Part shown: positions 1 to 6,269 of the stretch, piece after piece
How the letters are laid out: the number at the start of each line of letters is the position of its first letter
Position numbering within the stretch: position 1 is the first letter of the stretch
Origin: Anaerolineales bacterium
Lineage (GTDB): Bacteria; Chloroflexota; Anaerolineae; Anaerolineales; Villigracilaceae
Direction: 5' to 3'
Length of the DNA stretch: 6,288 bases
Assembly: GCA_025938055.1 (NCBI GenBank)
Contig: JAICQC010000275.1
Span: 1-6,288 of the forward strand
The notes under the pieces: model-generated
Seen by the model: the letters and a program-made list of their open reading frames with translations, nothing else
Database searches by the model: none
Told to the model about the DNA's origin: nothing
Position numbers and translations under genes: made by a program

Positions 1-45
1 AAATCGACCCTGAGTTCCCAAGCAAGCGAAGCAGTGCTGTGCATG

Positions 46-74
46 AAAAGAGCCGGTGATTTTCACCGGCTCTT
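46..74 (-). terminator. Strong intrinsic terminator of the second lipoprotein gene
   Basis: A perfect 12-bp stem (48-59 with 63-74) with a 3-base loop is followed on the minus strand by T residues (49 to 46), 9 bases after the stop codon at 84. On the plus strand the stem is followed by a T-rich stretch (73-81), so it could also stop transcription entering from the other side. The remaining bases 1-45 show no gene. Confidence 0.85.
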
Positions 75-83
75 GTTTGTTCC

Positions 84-1031
84 TTACTCGCAGAGATCTG
101 GTAGCACAACTGGTGCAAACTCCTGATAACCAGGAGAGTCAACGATCACCTGTACCCAGCGCGGGTTTTGAGAAGAATCCCGATGCTGGGACCATTCCCG
201 CTGGGCGGATTTTGTGCTGGCTTCGGTAAAGCTGAGGCGGTTGTTGCGTCTGTTGTTGCCGTCGCTCTGGGCCCAGGTGAAGGTTACGTCCACCGGTCCA
301 TTCGTAGTGATGTTTGCCGTGATCGTGTAAAAGGTATTGGCAGGGGCACATGTGCGTTCCACTTCATACGTCACAGCCGTCACTCCGTAGACCGTTTCAG
401 TCCTTCTATTTTCAGGGGTGCTGCTGCCCACCACGATGGAGACAGATAGTGGGACACTGTATTGACCGACGCCAAAGGACTCGCCCCAGGGCGATTTGAG
501 CATCCACTCGCCGGTGTGCTGTCCGCCCTCACTGGGAGATCTCAAGATGATAGGCACTTCCACTGTTTGGCCAGGTTCCGCCGGTTGCGGGAAGTTATAG
601 ACGGTTGCGCCATCCATCAGGGCCCCATTATGGAAGACCAACTGCCAGCGTGCGTCCCAGGTGCAGGTGCCGTTGTTTTGTACCTGCCAGCTTTTGGTAA
701 ATGTTGTACCCGGCTGGATGATCGTGCCATCGGGGTAAGTCTCTCCAACAAGCAGGGCGCTGGCTGTACAAAATTCAACAGGGGCTCCGCCAGTCAGCGG
801 GGTGACCGTCTGCGCAACGGTCGCGGTGAGCGGAGCGAGAGATGATGGGGTTGCGGTCAGGGCGGGAGAGATGGGGGTCGGCAGGGTTTCTGGCGTGTTC
901 TGTGCCTGTACGGTTTGTGCGACACGGGTCGAGATCGCTGATTCGTCCGACTCTGCGGAACCGCAGGCAGCGGAAAGCAGGGTAATGATGGTGAGAGTGG
1001 TTAGAATTTTATATATTCGCGGGACAGACAT
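84..1031 (-). CDS. Secreted lipoprotein with NBR1-type Ig domain and a distinct C-terminal domain
   Basis: Predicted surface lipoprotein of 315 residues, function unknown. The signal peptide (1-22) ends SAAC with Cys23 as the lipid site; Ser rather than Leu at -3 is slightly atypical. A low-complexity stretch (about 31-80) carries VAQTV twice (37-41, 72-76) plus TVQAQ (40-44) and many Thr/Pro. The NBR1-type Ig domain spans about 88-200: YPDGTIIQPGTTFTKSW (99-115), NNGTCTW (119-125), AEPGQTVEVPI (151-161) and TGEWMLKSPWG (173-183). After a short linker, residues about 211-315 form another Ig/beta-sandwich-like unit with C228 near its start, FYTITANITTNGPVDVTFTW (234-253), W280, W292 and a terminal C314 that could pair with C228. 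The start at 1031 has AGGA seven bases upstream. An overlapping ATG at 1036 is out of frame. The gene ends 10 bases before a strong terminator. It shares N-terminal architecture with the gene at 1110-2237 but not its C-terminal domain. Confidence 0.9.
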   Translation of the reverse strand: MSVPRIYKILTTLTIITLLSAACGSAESDESAISTRVAQTVQAQNTPETLPTPISPALTATPSSLAPLTATVAQTVTPLTGGAPVEFCTASALLVGETYPDGTIIQPGTTFTKSWQVQNNGTCTWDARWQLVFHNGALMDGATVYNFPQPAEPGQTVEVPIILRSPSEGGQHTGEWMLKSPWGESFGVGQYSVPLSVSIVVGSSTPENRRTETVYGVTAVTYEVERTCAPANTFYTITANITTNGPVDVTFTWAQSDGNNRRNNRLSFTEASTKSAQREWSQHRDSSQNPRWVQVIVDSPGYQEFAPVVLPDLCE

Positions 1032-1056
1032 TCATAGTTCCTTTCCGTGGGGAATT

Positions 1057-1062
1057 ATTATA
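1057..1062 (-). promoter_or_regulatory. Probable -10 element (TATAAT) for the second lipoprotein gene
   Basis: A perfect TATAAT on the minus strand lies 25 bases before the ATG at 1031, in the 78-base gap after the preceding terminator. The region where a -35 would fall (about 1079-1086) is the terminator stem itself and has no TTGACA-like hexamer. Transcription would begin near 1050, giving a leader of about 20 bases containing AAAGGA as the ribosome binding site. Confidence 0.55.
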
Positions 1063-1072
1063 CCTTTTTGTG

Positions 1073-1099
1073 AAAAGCGCCCGACATCCGGCGGGCGCT
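1073..1099 (-). terminator. Intrinsic terminator of the first lipoprotein gene
   Basis: A GC-rich 8-bp perfect stem (1076-1083 with 1092-1099) with an 8-base loop is followed on the minus strand by TTTT (1076 to 1073). It begins 10 bases after the stop at 1110. The same bases lie just upstream of the TATAAT of the next gene. Confidence 0.8.
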
Positions 1100-1109
1100 C
1101 GCCATTTTA

Positions 1110-2237
1110 TCAGGGTAATGCCACTCGCGGACTGACCCATATTGCCCAGTCTTCCGAGGCGGTGCCGTTTGCCAGGACCGCCAGCACAAATTGCACATTT
1201 TTGCCTGCAAGGCTGCTTAAATTGACATCAATCTCTCGCAGCGTACCGTCGCAGGTTTCGGTCCACTCACCCAGGCTACTAAATGAGCCCGATGACTCCT
1301 TGTAATTTAGCTGGAACTTGACGTTGCCCGCACCGCAGGTGCCATCTGCCTTTGCCAGGAAACCGATCCTTGCGGTGAAGCGCTCTCCCGTGACCACCGT
1401 GTAGGCAGGGTAGGTTCCCGTAATAGAACCATCATTTGCCATCTGAGGGTGAACCTCCAGGACTTTTGCCGGTGATGAGCCATCTTCCAGTCTCTGGCTA
1501 TTGCGATACATCGCAAAACCTTTGATATCCGTGTCGGGTCCGCCAAAGCTCACGGTGCCGCCGCTGCCTACCCAGTTGGCGTCTGTGGCACGAGTGTGCA
1601 GGTCAAAGCCAGAGCTGACAACGGCGACCTTGATATCCACGAAGAAGGATTTGCCCTGGGTCCCGCCCAGCACCGGGATCAACACGCCCGAGGAATTTCG
1701 TATGCGCCAGTAGCTGCGATAAGAACCAGCTGTCGCGGGAGCCGTAAAGTTGACGGAAATATCCACTTCCTGTCCCGGCGGAACAGAGCCAATTGTTTGA
1801 GGAGAGGTGGCGCCCATTTGATCTCCGCTCTCGAAGACGAGGGTATACCCAGACCATGTGCAGACGCCGGCGTTCCGCAGCCGCCAGGTTTTTGTGAAGG
1901 TGGCGCCCGGAGCGATCTGCGAGCCATCCGGGATGGTGATATCCCGTACGAATTGCGCCTGGTCACAGACCGCTGTGGCAGAGGCGGCGGGTGGAAGAGT
2001 GGAGCCCGGCAGTGTGGGAACAGACACAGAGGTGCTGGTCGCGGCGGGCAGAGGCAGGGTCGGCGTGCTGAAGGGCACCGATTGCGTCAGTTGTGCCTGT
2101 ACGGTGAGAGCAGCGGCGGTAAATACTGCGTTGGCGCCCTCCTCAGTTGGGGTCGCCGCGTTCGATGGCAGGTTACAGGCGGAAAGAGTAAAGATAAGAA
2201 CGGTCAGGATGGAAATAATGTGTGCGGCTTTGGGCAT
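1110..2237 (-). CDS. Secreted lipoprotein with NBR1-type Ig domain and C-terminal beta-sandwich-like domain
   Basis: Predicted surface lipoprotein of 375 residues, function unknown. The signal peptide (1-20) ends in a textbook lipobox LSAC with lipidated Cys21. Next come an Ala/Thr/Gln segment (about 38-52, containing TVQAQ), a Thr/Pro/Ser/Ala linker (about 53-90) and an NBR1-type Ig domain at about 91-205. The Ig domain is recognised by IPDGSQIAPGATFTKTW (102-118), the RNAGVCTW strand (121-128), the VPPGQEVDISV stretch (152-162) and YRSYWRIRNSSG (173-184). Residues about 209-375 form a second domain with alternating strand-like segments, C301 and C329, and a closing DWAIWVSPRV (363-372). It is reminiscent of NPCBM-like or other carbohydrate-binding jelly rolls, but this is a guess from pattern only. 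The gene is separated from the importer by a hairpin and has its own terminator. It is related in architecture to the neighbouring gene at 84-1031. Confidence is high for a real lipoprotein gene and for the Ig domain, low for any role. Confidence 0.9.
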   Translation of the reverse strand: MPKAAHIISILTVLIFTLSACNLPSNAATPTEEGANAVFTAAALTVQAQLTQSVPFSTPTLPLPAATSTSVSVPTLPGSTLPPAASATAVCDQAQFVRDITIPDGSQIAPGATFTKTWRLRNAGVCTWSGYTLVFESGDQMGATSPQTIGSVPPGQEVDISVNFTAPATAGSYRSYWRIRNSSGVLIPVLGGTQGKSFFVDIKVAVVSSGFDLHTRATDANWVGSGGTVSFGGPDTDIKGFAMYRNSQRLEDGSSPAKVLEVHPQMANDGSITGTYPAYTVVTGERFTARIGFLAKADGTCGAGNVKFQLNYKESSGSFSSLGEWTETCDGTLREIDVNLSSLAGKNVQFVLAVLANGTASEDWAIWVSPRVALP

Positions 2238-2243
2238 GTGATT

Positions 2244-2249
2244 CTCCTC
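2244..2249 (-). promoter_or_regulatory. Strong ribosome binding site that fixes the lipoprotein start at 2237
   Basis: GAGGAG on the minus strand sits six bases before the ATG at 2237. The open frame extends upstream to an ATG at 2474, but this site and the lipoprotein signal peptide that begins exactly at 2237 show that 2237 is the true start. Confidence 0.85.
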
Positions 2250-2262
2250 TTTGAGCAAGGCA

Positions 2263-2268
2263 ATTTTA
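2263..2268 (-). promoter_or_regulatory. Possible -10 element for the first lipoprotein gene
   Basis: TAAAAT on the minus strand lies about 25 bases before the ATG at 2237, within the 206-base gap between the importer terminator and the gene. No convincing -35 hexamer lies 16-18 bases upstream. It is offered because a promoter is expected here if the upstream hairpin terminates transcription; the match itself is weak. Confidence 0.3.
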
Positions 2269-2370
2269 CACCCCGCACGCTTCTTCAGGCGTTTTATCCA
2301 CACTGTCGCTACATGGCATGCAGGGTACACGGATACAGACGCCCTCCTTTTTCGCTTTGTTCCTGACGAC

Positions 2371-2412
2371 AAAACCTCTCCGATCCTGAGCCATCTCAAA
2401 GGAGGGAGAGGT
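2371..2412 (-). terminator. Probable intrinsic terminator of the importer operon
   Basis: An 8-bp stem (2374-2381 with 2405-2412) encloses a second imperfect stem (TCCT 2384-2387 with AGGA 2400-2403, and GAG 2388-2390 with CTC 2395-2397, with a 2-base bulge). On the minus strand the stem runs straight into TTTTG (2374 to 2370). The plus strand has no T run on its side, so it reads as a minus-strand terminator, 31 bases past the ATPase stop. The T run is short, so leakage into the lipoprotein gene is possible. Confidence 0.6.
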
Positions 2413-2443
2413 AAGTGCGCCAGCAAACACTTCTTTTCAAGAC

Positions 2444-4012
2444 TCAGGCTGTTTCGTGGACTCCCGCCATCCATAAGCCTAATTGTTCGCGTGAGGCATC
2501 CTTGCGGTCTACCGTTGCCACGATCTGACCCCGGTACATGACCGCGATACGATCTGAGAGCGAGAGGATCTCATCCAGCTCGGCGGAGATGAGCAGTACA
2601 GCTACTCCCCGATCTCGCATGACGATAATTTCCTTATGGATATATTCGATAGAACCAACGTCCAGGCCGCGCGTGGGCTGAGAGGCGATCAATAATTTAA
2701 CGGGACGGCTGAGTTCACGGGCAACGATCACCTTTTGCTGGTTTCCACCCGAGAGTTTTCCGGCAGAGACATACGGGGAGGGCGTGCGCACATCATATTC
2801 CTTGATCAGCTTACGGGCATTGTCATCCACCATATTTTGCTGGATGACCACTCCTTTGGAAAAACGCGGCTTGTAATAATCGCACAGCACCATGTTATCT
2901 GCCACACTATAGGATAGCACCAGACCGTGCCGCTGACGGTCCTCAGGGATGTTTGCCAATCCTGTTTCCGTGATGGGGCGCGGCGGTTTACCCGTCAGGT
3001 CATTGCCGTCCAGAAGAAAACGTCCACTTTCGATATCGCGCAAACCGGTCAGCGCTTCAGCCAGCTCGGTCTGCCCATTGCCCTGTACACCGGCAATTCC
3101 CAACACTTCGCCGGAGCGCACACTAAACGAGACACCGTTCACAGCCTCGAGCCCGCGCACATCCTTCACATGCAGATCTTCCACCTGTAAGACTTCTTCA
3201 CCGGGTTGTGCAGGCTTCTTTTGCACGGTGAAGATCACTTCGCGTCCCACCATCATCGAAGCAAGTTTTGCCTCGTCGGTTTCCTGCGGGTTCACCGTCC
3301 CGACGACGCGACCCGAGCGCATGACCGTGATGCGGTCTGCCACTGCCAGCACTTCTTTCAGTTTATGCGTAATGAAGATAATCGAGACACCCCTATCGGT
3401 AAGCCCATGCATGATCTGGATGAGGTCATCCGCTTCCTGCGGAGTGAGCACCGCGGTGGGTTCATCGAGGATGAGAATCTCCGCCTTGCGATATAGCGCT
3501 TTGACGATCTCGACACGTTGTTGAAGCCCCACGGGCAGGTCCCCGACGATCGCGTTGGGATCGACCTCCAGCCCATATTGATGTGAGAGGTCAGCCACCT
3601 TCTGCGCGACCTCTTTGCGGTCCAGTTTCACCAGCGGGGCTTCGTTTGGCGCGGCGCGGTGATCGGTCTCTGCGCCGAGCATAATATTTTCGGTCACTGT
3701 GAAGACCGGAATGAGCATGAAGTGCTGGTGTACCATGCCGATGCCGTGTTGGATGGCATCTCGTGAAGAGTCGAGCTGCATCGGCTTACCTTCCACAATG
3801 ACTTCGCCTGCGTCGGGTTTATACAGCCCGTAGAGCACATTCATCAAGGTGGACTTGCCCGCGCCATTCTCGCCCAGCAGGGCATGAATTTCGCCTTTGC
3901 GCAGATCGAAATTTACATTATCGTTTGCCAGAACGCCGGGAAATTTCTTGGTAATGCCCCTGGCTTCCAGGACGATCTCGTCTGTGAGGGGCAGAGTATT
4001 CTCGTTTGTCAT
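2444..4012 (-). CDS. ABC importer ATPase with two fused nucleotide-binding domains (NupO/RbsA-like)
   Basis: Cytoplasmic energising subunit of 522 residues, the usual size for two-domain CUT2/BMP-type ATPases (about 500-520). Domain 1 has Walker A GENGAGKST (47-55), Q-loop Q96, a divergent signature LPVGLQQ (159-165), Walker B ending D183-E184 and switch His216. Domain 2 has a degenerate Walker A with Gln314 in the lysine position, a proper signature LSGGNQQ (420-426), a Walker B reading ASQPTRGLD (443-451) that lacks the Asp-Glu pair, and Ala477 where the switch histidine would be. One complete ATP site can therefore form from domain 1 Walker motifs and the domain 2 signature. The start at 4012 is preferred: it follows the permease 2 stop by 7 bases with AGG six bases upstream. 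An in-frame ATG at 4042 lies inside permease 2 and has no Shine-Dalgarno. Last gene of the operon; a hairpin follows 31 bases after the stop. Confidence 0.94.
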   Translation of the reverse strand: MTNENTLPLTDEIVLEARGITKKFPGVLANDNVNFDLRKGEIHALLGENGAGKSTLMNVLYGLYKPDAGEVIVEGKPMQLDSSRDAIQHGIGMVHQHFMLIPVFTVTENIMLGAETDHRAAPNEAPLVKLDRKEVAQKVADLSHQYGLEVDPNAIVGDLPVGLQQRVEIVKALYRKAEILILDEPTAVLTPQEADDLIQIMHGLTDRGVSIIFITHKLKEVLAVADRITVMRSGRVVGTVNPQETDEAKLASMMVGREVIFTVQKKPAQPGEEVLQVEDLHVKDVRGLEAVNGVSFSVRSGEVLGIAGVQGNGQTELAEALTGLRDIESGRFLLDGNDLTGKPPRPITETGLANIPEDRQRHGLVLSYSVADNMVLCDYYKPRFSKGVVIQQNMVDDNARKLIKEYDVRTPSPYVSAGKLSGGNQQKVIVARELSRPVKLLIASQPTRGLDVGSIEYIHKEIIVMRDRGVAVLLISAELDEILSLSDRIAVMYRGQIVATVDRKDASREQLGLWMAGVHETA

Positions 4013-4019
4013 CGTTTGC

Positions 4020-5132
4020 CTACTTCTCGTACGGCACGCCATCGGCAGCAGGCGGTGTGGTGCGGCCGATAATACCTGTCAGGATCACCATGGTGAGGAT
4101 GTAGGGGACCAGCCCGACTACATAGGACTGCTGCAGGAATGCCCATTGCGGCGGGATGACATCCCGGAATAATTGCATATTGATCTGCAAGGCTTGCGAC
4201 GCACCAAAGACCAGCGCCGCCGCCCACGCACCGATGGGAGTCCAGTTCCCGAAGATCATGGCTGCCAGCGATATAAAGCCGCGCCCGTTGGTGAGCAGAG
4301 GCTCAAAGGAGGGGACCGACTCGATGGTGAAGTACGCGCCAGCCAGCCCGGCTAACATCCCGCCAATGATGACGTTGGCATAACGCATCCAGTACACGTT
4401 GATTCCCACGGTATCCGCAGCTTTGGGGTGTTCGCCCACCGCACGGGTGCGCAATCCCCAACGGGTGAAGAAGAGCACGTAATGTGCAATGAACACCAGA
4501 AGGATCGCGCTGATGGCGATCGGCTTCTGGTCCAGCACAGTGTTTATGGAGCGGATCGTCTCGAGGCAATCTGCCGAGGCGCCGCACAGCGGATTGAAGA
4601 TCTCCTGAAAGGGGATATGGATGTTAAGCAGGGTGCCGGGAGAGTTGGGGATCTGCCCGCCGAACACGCTGCCCTGACCGAAAAACATCTGACGGTTCAG
4701 GAAACCGGTCAGACCGACAGCCAGAATGTTGATGACCGTGCCGCCAATGATCTGGTCCACTTTATAGGTAATGGATAAAACAGCCAGCAGCAGCCCCATT
4801 AGCGCGCCGGTCAGGACAGCTGCGATCAAGCCGACAGTGATGCTGGGCCACTTCTCAAGCCCGACGACGTGGAACATGTAAATCGCAGCCAGCCAGCCGA
4901 AAAAGGCAGAGGTGAGCATCATGCCTTCGATGCCAATGTTGACCACGCCCGAGCGCTCACAGAACACGCCGGACAATGCACCCAGCGTCAGCGGCGTGGC
5001 AAATGCAATGGTTGTTGCCAGCATGCTGGTGATGATCACGATCGGCGGGGACTCCGTATAACCCACCAGAACCACCGCACCGAAAAGGACCACAATGATC
5101 AGCAGGATGAAGCCAAATCGTTTCCAGTCCAT
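4020..5132 (-). CDS. ABC importer permease 2 (BPD_transp_2 family, NupQ-like)
   Basis: Second membrane subunit of the same importer, 370 residues, longer than the roughly 300-320 typical of NupQ-type proteins. Hydrophobic segments lie at about 7-26, 32-55, 70-90, 98-122, 127-145, 204-222, 250-270, 284-312 and 335-356. Family motifs are ERSGVVNIGIEGMM (59-72), VDQIIGGTVINILA (125-138) and the coupling stretch RAVGEHPKAADTVGINV (230-246), which align with the matching motifs of permease 1. The extra length is mostly a hydrophilic loop at about 146-203, predicted to face outward and holding two cysteines (C183, C189). The start at 5132 is well fixed: AGGAG lies six bases upstream and overlaps the TAG stop of permease 1, suggesting translational coupling. 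The stop is 7 bases before the preferred ATPase start. The exact substrate is inferred only from family membership. Confidence 0.93.
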   Translation of the reverse strand: MDWKRFGFILLIIVVLFGAVVLVGYTESPPIVIITSMLATTIAFATPLTLGALSGVFCERSGVVNIGIEGMMLTSAFFGWLAAIYMFHVVGLEKWPSITVGLIAAVLTGALMGLLLAVLSITYKVDQIIGGTVINILAVGLTGFLNRQMFFGQGSVFGGQIPNSPGTLLNIHIPFQEIFNPLCGASADCLETIRSINTVLDQKPIAISAILLVFIAHYVLFFTRWGLRTRAVGEHPKAADTVGINVYWMRYANVIIGGMLAGLAGAYFTIESVPSFEPLLTNGRGFISLAAMIFGNWTPIGAWAAALVFGASQALQINMQLFRDVIPPQWAFLQQSYVVGLVPYILTMVILTGIIGRTTPPAADGVPYEK

Positions 5133-5141
5133 GATGATCTC

Positions 5142-6269
5142 CTAGCCGCCCCAGCCACGCGTCAGGACAACCCGTTCGCCTTTGGCTTTGATTCGATAGA
5201 TATAGCGAATGATGGCGTCTGCCGCCACGAATAGAAGGATGAGTGCCTGGAGCATCGAGATCAGGTCCACGGGCATTTGCGTCAGGAACTGCATACGCGT
5301 CGCGCCGTTGCGCATGGCAGCGAAAAGGATCGCGGCAAGCACAACACCCAGGGGGTGAGACCTGCCCAGCAGGGCAATCGCGATCGCGTCGAAACCATAA
5401 CCAATCGAAAAGCCCAGCTCATGGCGATTGTTCAAGCCAGTGACCTCAATCGCTCCCGCCAGACCCGCCAGCATGCCGGAGAGCGCCATGGTCAAAATGA
5501 TCGTGCGTTTTACGTTGATGCCCGCATATTTTGCTGCATCGGGGTTCAAACCTACAGTGCGGATCTCAAACCCGAGCGTGGATTTGTTCAACATCCACCA
5601 GACAAGAAAGGCGACCAGAAGTGCAAGCACAAATCCCCAGTGGATGCGCAGTCCTTCGAAGATTGCGGGCATCTGCGCGCTTTCCGCGATCAGCGGTGTG
5701 CGCGCGATGACATTGTTGGGACTCCGATCCTTCATGGGACCATTGAGCAAAAATGAAATAGTATTCAGTGCAATATAGTTCATCATGATGGTGTTGATGA
5801 CTTCATGTCCCCCGGTATATGCTTTGAGAAAACCAGGAATGGCAGCCCAGAGGGCTCCCATCGCCATGCCAATCAGGATCGCAAGCGGCAGATGGATGAT
5901 GGCAGGGATGTTGACCCCCAGCCATGCCGGCAGTGCATAACCGATCAGAGCAGAGAACGTGGCGCCAACCGCAAGCTGCCCCTCCGCGCCGATATTGAAC
6001 AGGCCGCCTTTGAACGCCAGCGCGACCGCCAGCCCGGCAAAGATATACGGCGATGCCCAGACGGCCGTCTCGCTCAACGCCCGGGTGGAACCGAACGAAC
6101 CTTGAATGAGTCCATAGTAAGCCAGAAAAGGATTGCCTCTAACCAGGGCAATGATGATACCCCCCAGGATGACAGCAGTCAGGATTGCCAGAAAAGGAAC
6201 GAGCATGGCATCCAGAGCGGTCTTGAAAAAGCTTTGCGTGGATGTACCTGATTGTGTTTCTGACTGCAT
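5142..6269 (-). CDS. ABC importer permease 1 (BPD_transp_2 family, nucleoside/simple-sugar type)
   Basis: Integral membrane subunit of a CUT2-like/BMP-family importer, 375 residues, a little longer than the roughly 350 usual for NupP-type permeases. The sequence shows about eight to ten hydrophobic segments after a polar N-terminus of about 20 residues. These include roughly 22-44, 72-87, 98-116, 122-144, 158-175, 210-227, 255-276, 292-318 and 335-356. Family hallmarks are FNIGAEGQ (91-98), GGHEVINTIMMNYIA (153-167) and the cytoplasmic coupling stretch RTVGLNPDAAKYAGINV (237-253), just before a Gly/Ala-rich helix. It is homologous to permease 2, and the two should form the heterodimeric channel. 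The start at 6269 is supported by GGAG five bases upstream. First gene of the run in this window; its stop lies 9 bases before permease 2. The substrate (nucleoside is most likely from the family) cannot be read from the permease alone. Confidence 0.93.
   Translation of the reverse strand: MQSETQSGTSTQSFFKTALDAMLVPFLAILTAVILGGIIIALVRGNPFLAYYGLIQGSFGSTRALSETAVWASPYIFAGLAVALAFKGGLFNIGAEGQLAVGATFSALIGYALPAWLGVNIPAIIHLPLAILIGMAMGALWAAIPGFLKAYTGGHEVINTIMMNYIALNTISFLLNGPMKDRSPNNVIARTPLIAESAQMPAIFEGLRIHWGFVLALLVAFLVWWMLNKSTLGFEIRTVGLNPDAAKYAGINVKRTIILTMALSGMLAGLAGAIEVTGLNNRHELGFSIGYGFDAIAIALLGRSHPLGVVLAAILFAAMRNGATRMQFLTQMPVDLISMLQALILLFVAADAIIRYIYRIKAKGERVVLTRGWGG

Noticed and set aside
48..74. The 12-bp perfect inverted repeat considered as a mobile-element end or operator
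   Set aside because: Its position 9 bases after a stop codon, the tiny loop and the adjacent T run fit an intrinsic terminator; there is no transposase or matching copy in the window.
1596..2366. A 256-codon open frame on the plus strand opposite the first lipoprotein
   Set aside because: It is rich in Arg/Gly/Cys with no recognisable domain and is fully antisense to a convincing lipoprotein gene, so it is a shadow of GC-biased third positions.
2238..2443. The 206-base gap upstream of the first lipoprotein considered for a riboswitch (for example purine-sensing, given the importer)
   Set aside because: Only one hairpin typical of a terminator was found and no conserved riboswitch core was recognised; the gap is also downstream of the importer, not upstream.
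2238..2474. A 79-codon in-frame N-terminal extension of the first lipoprotein, from an ATG at 2474 overlapping the ATPase gene by 31 bases
   Set aside because: It runs through a probable terminator hairpin, is Arg/Lys-rich without family character, and would bury the lipoprotein signal peptide. The ATG at 2237 has an excellent ribosome binding site.
2949..3524. A 191-codon plus-strand open frame opposite the ATPase
   Set aside because: Ser/Arg/Thr-rich composition with no domain, antisense to a gene whose motifs are all intact.
4013..4042. An earlier in-frame ATG for the ATPase at 4042
   Set aside because: It lies inside the end of permease 2, lacks a Shine-Dalgarno sequence, and adds a basic decapeptide not typical of the family; 4012 fits the operon spacing better.
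5805..6251. A 148-codon plus-strand open frame opposite permease 1
   Set aside because: Highly Arg/Gln/Asp-rich, the pattern expected from reading a membrane protein gene backwards; no supporting start signal or domain.
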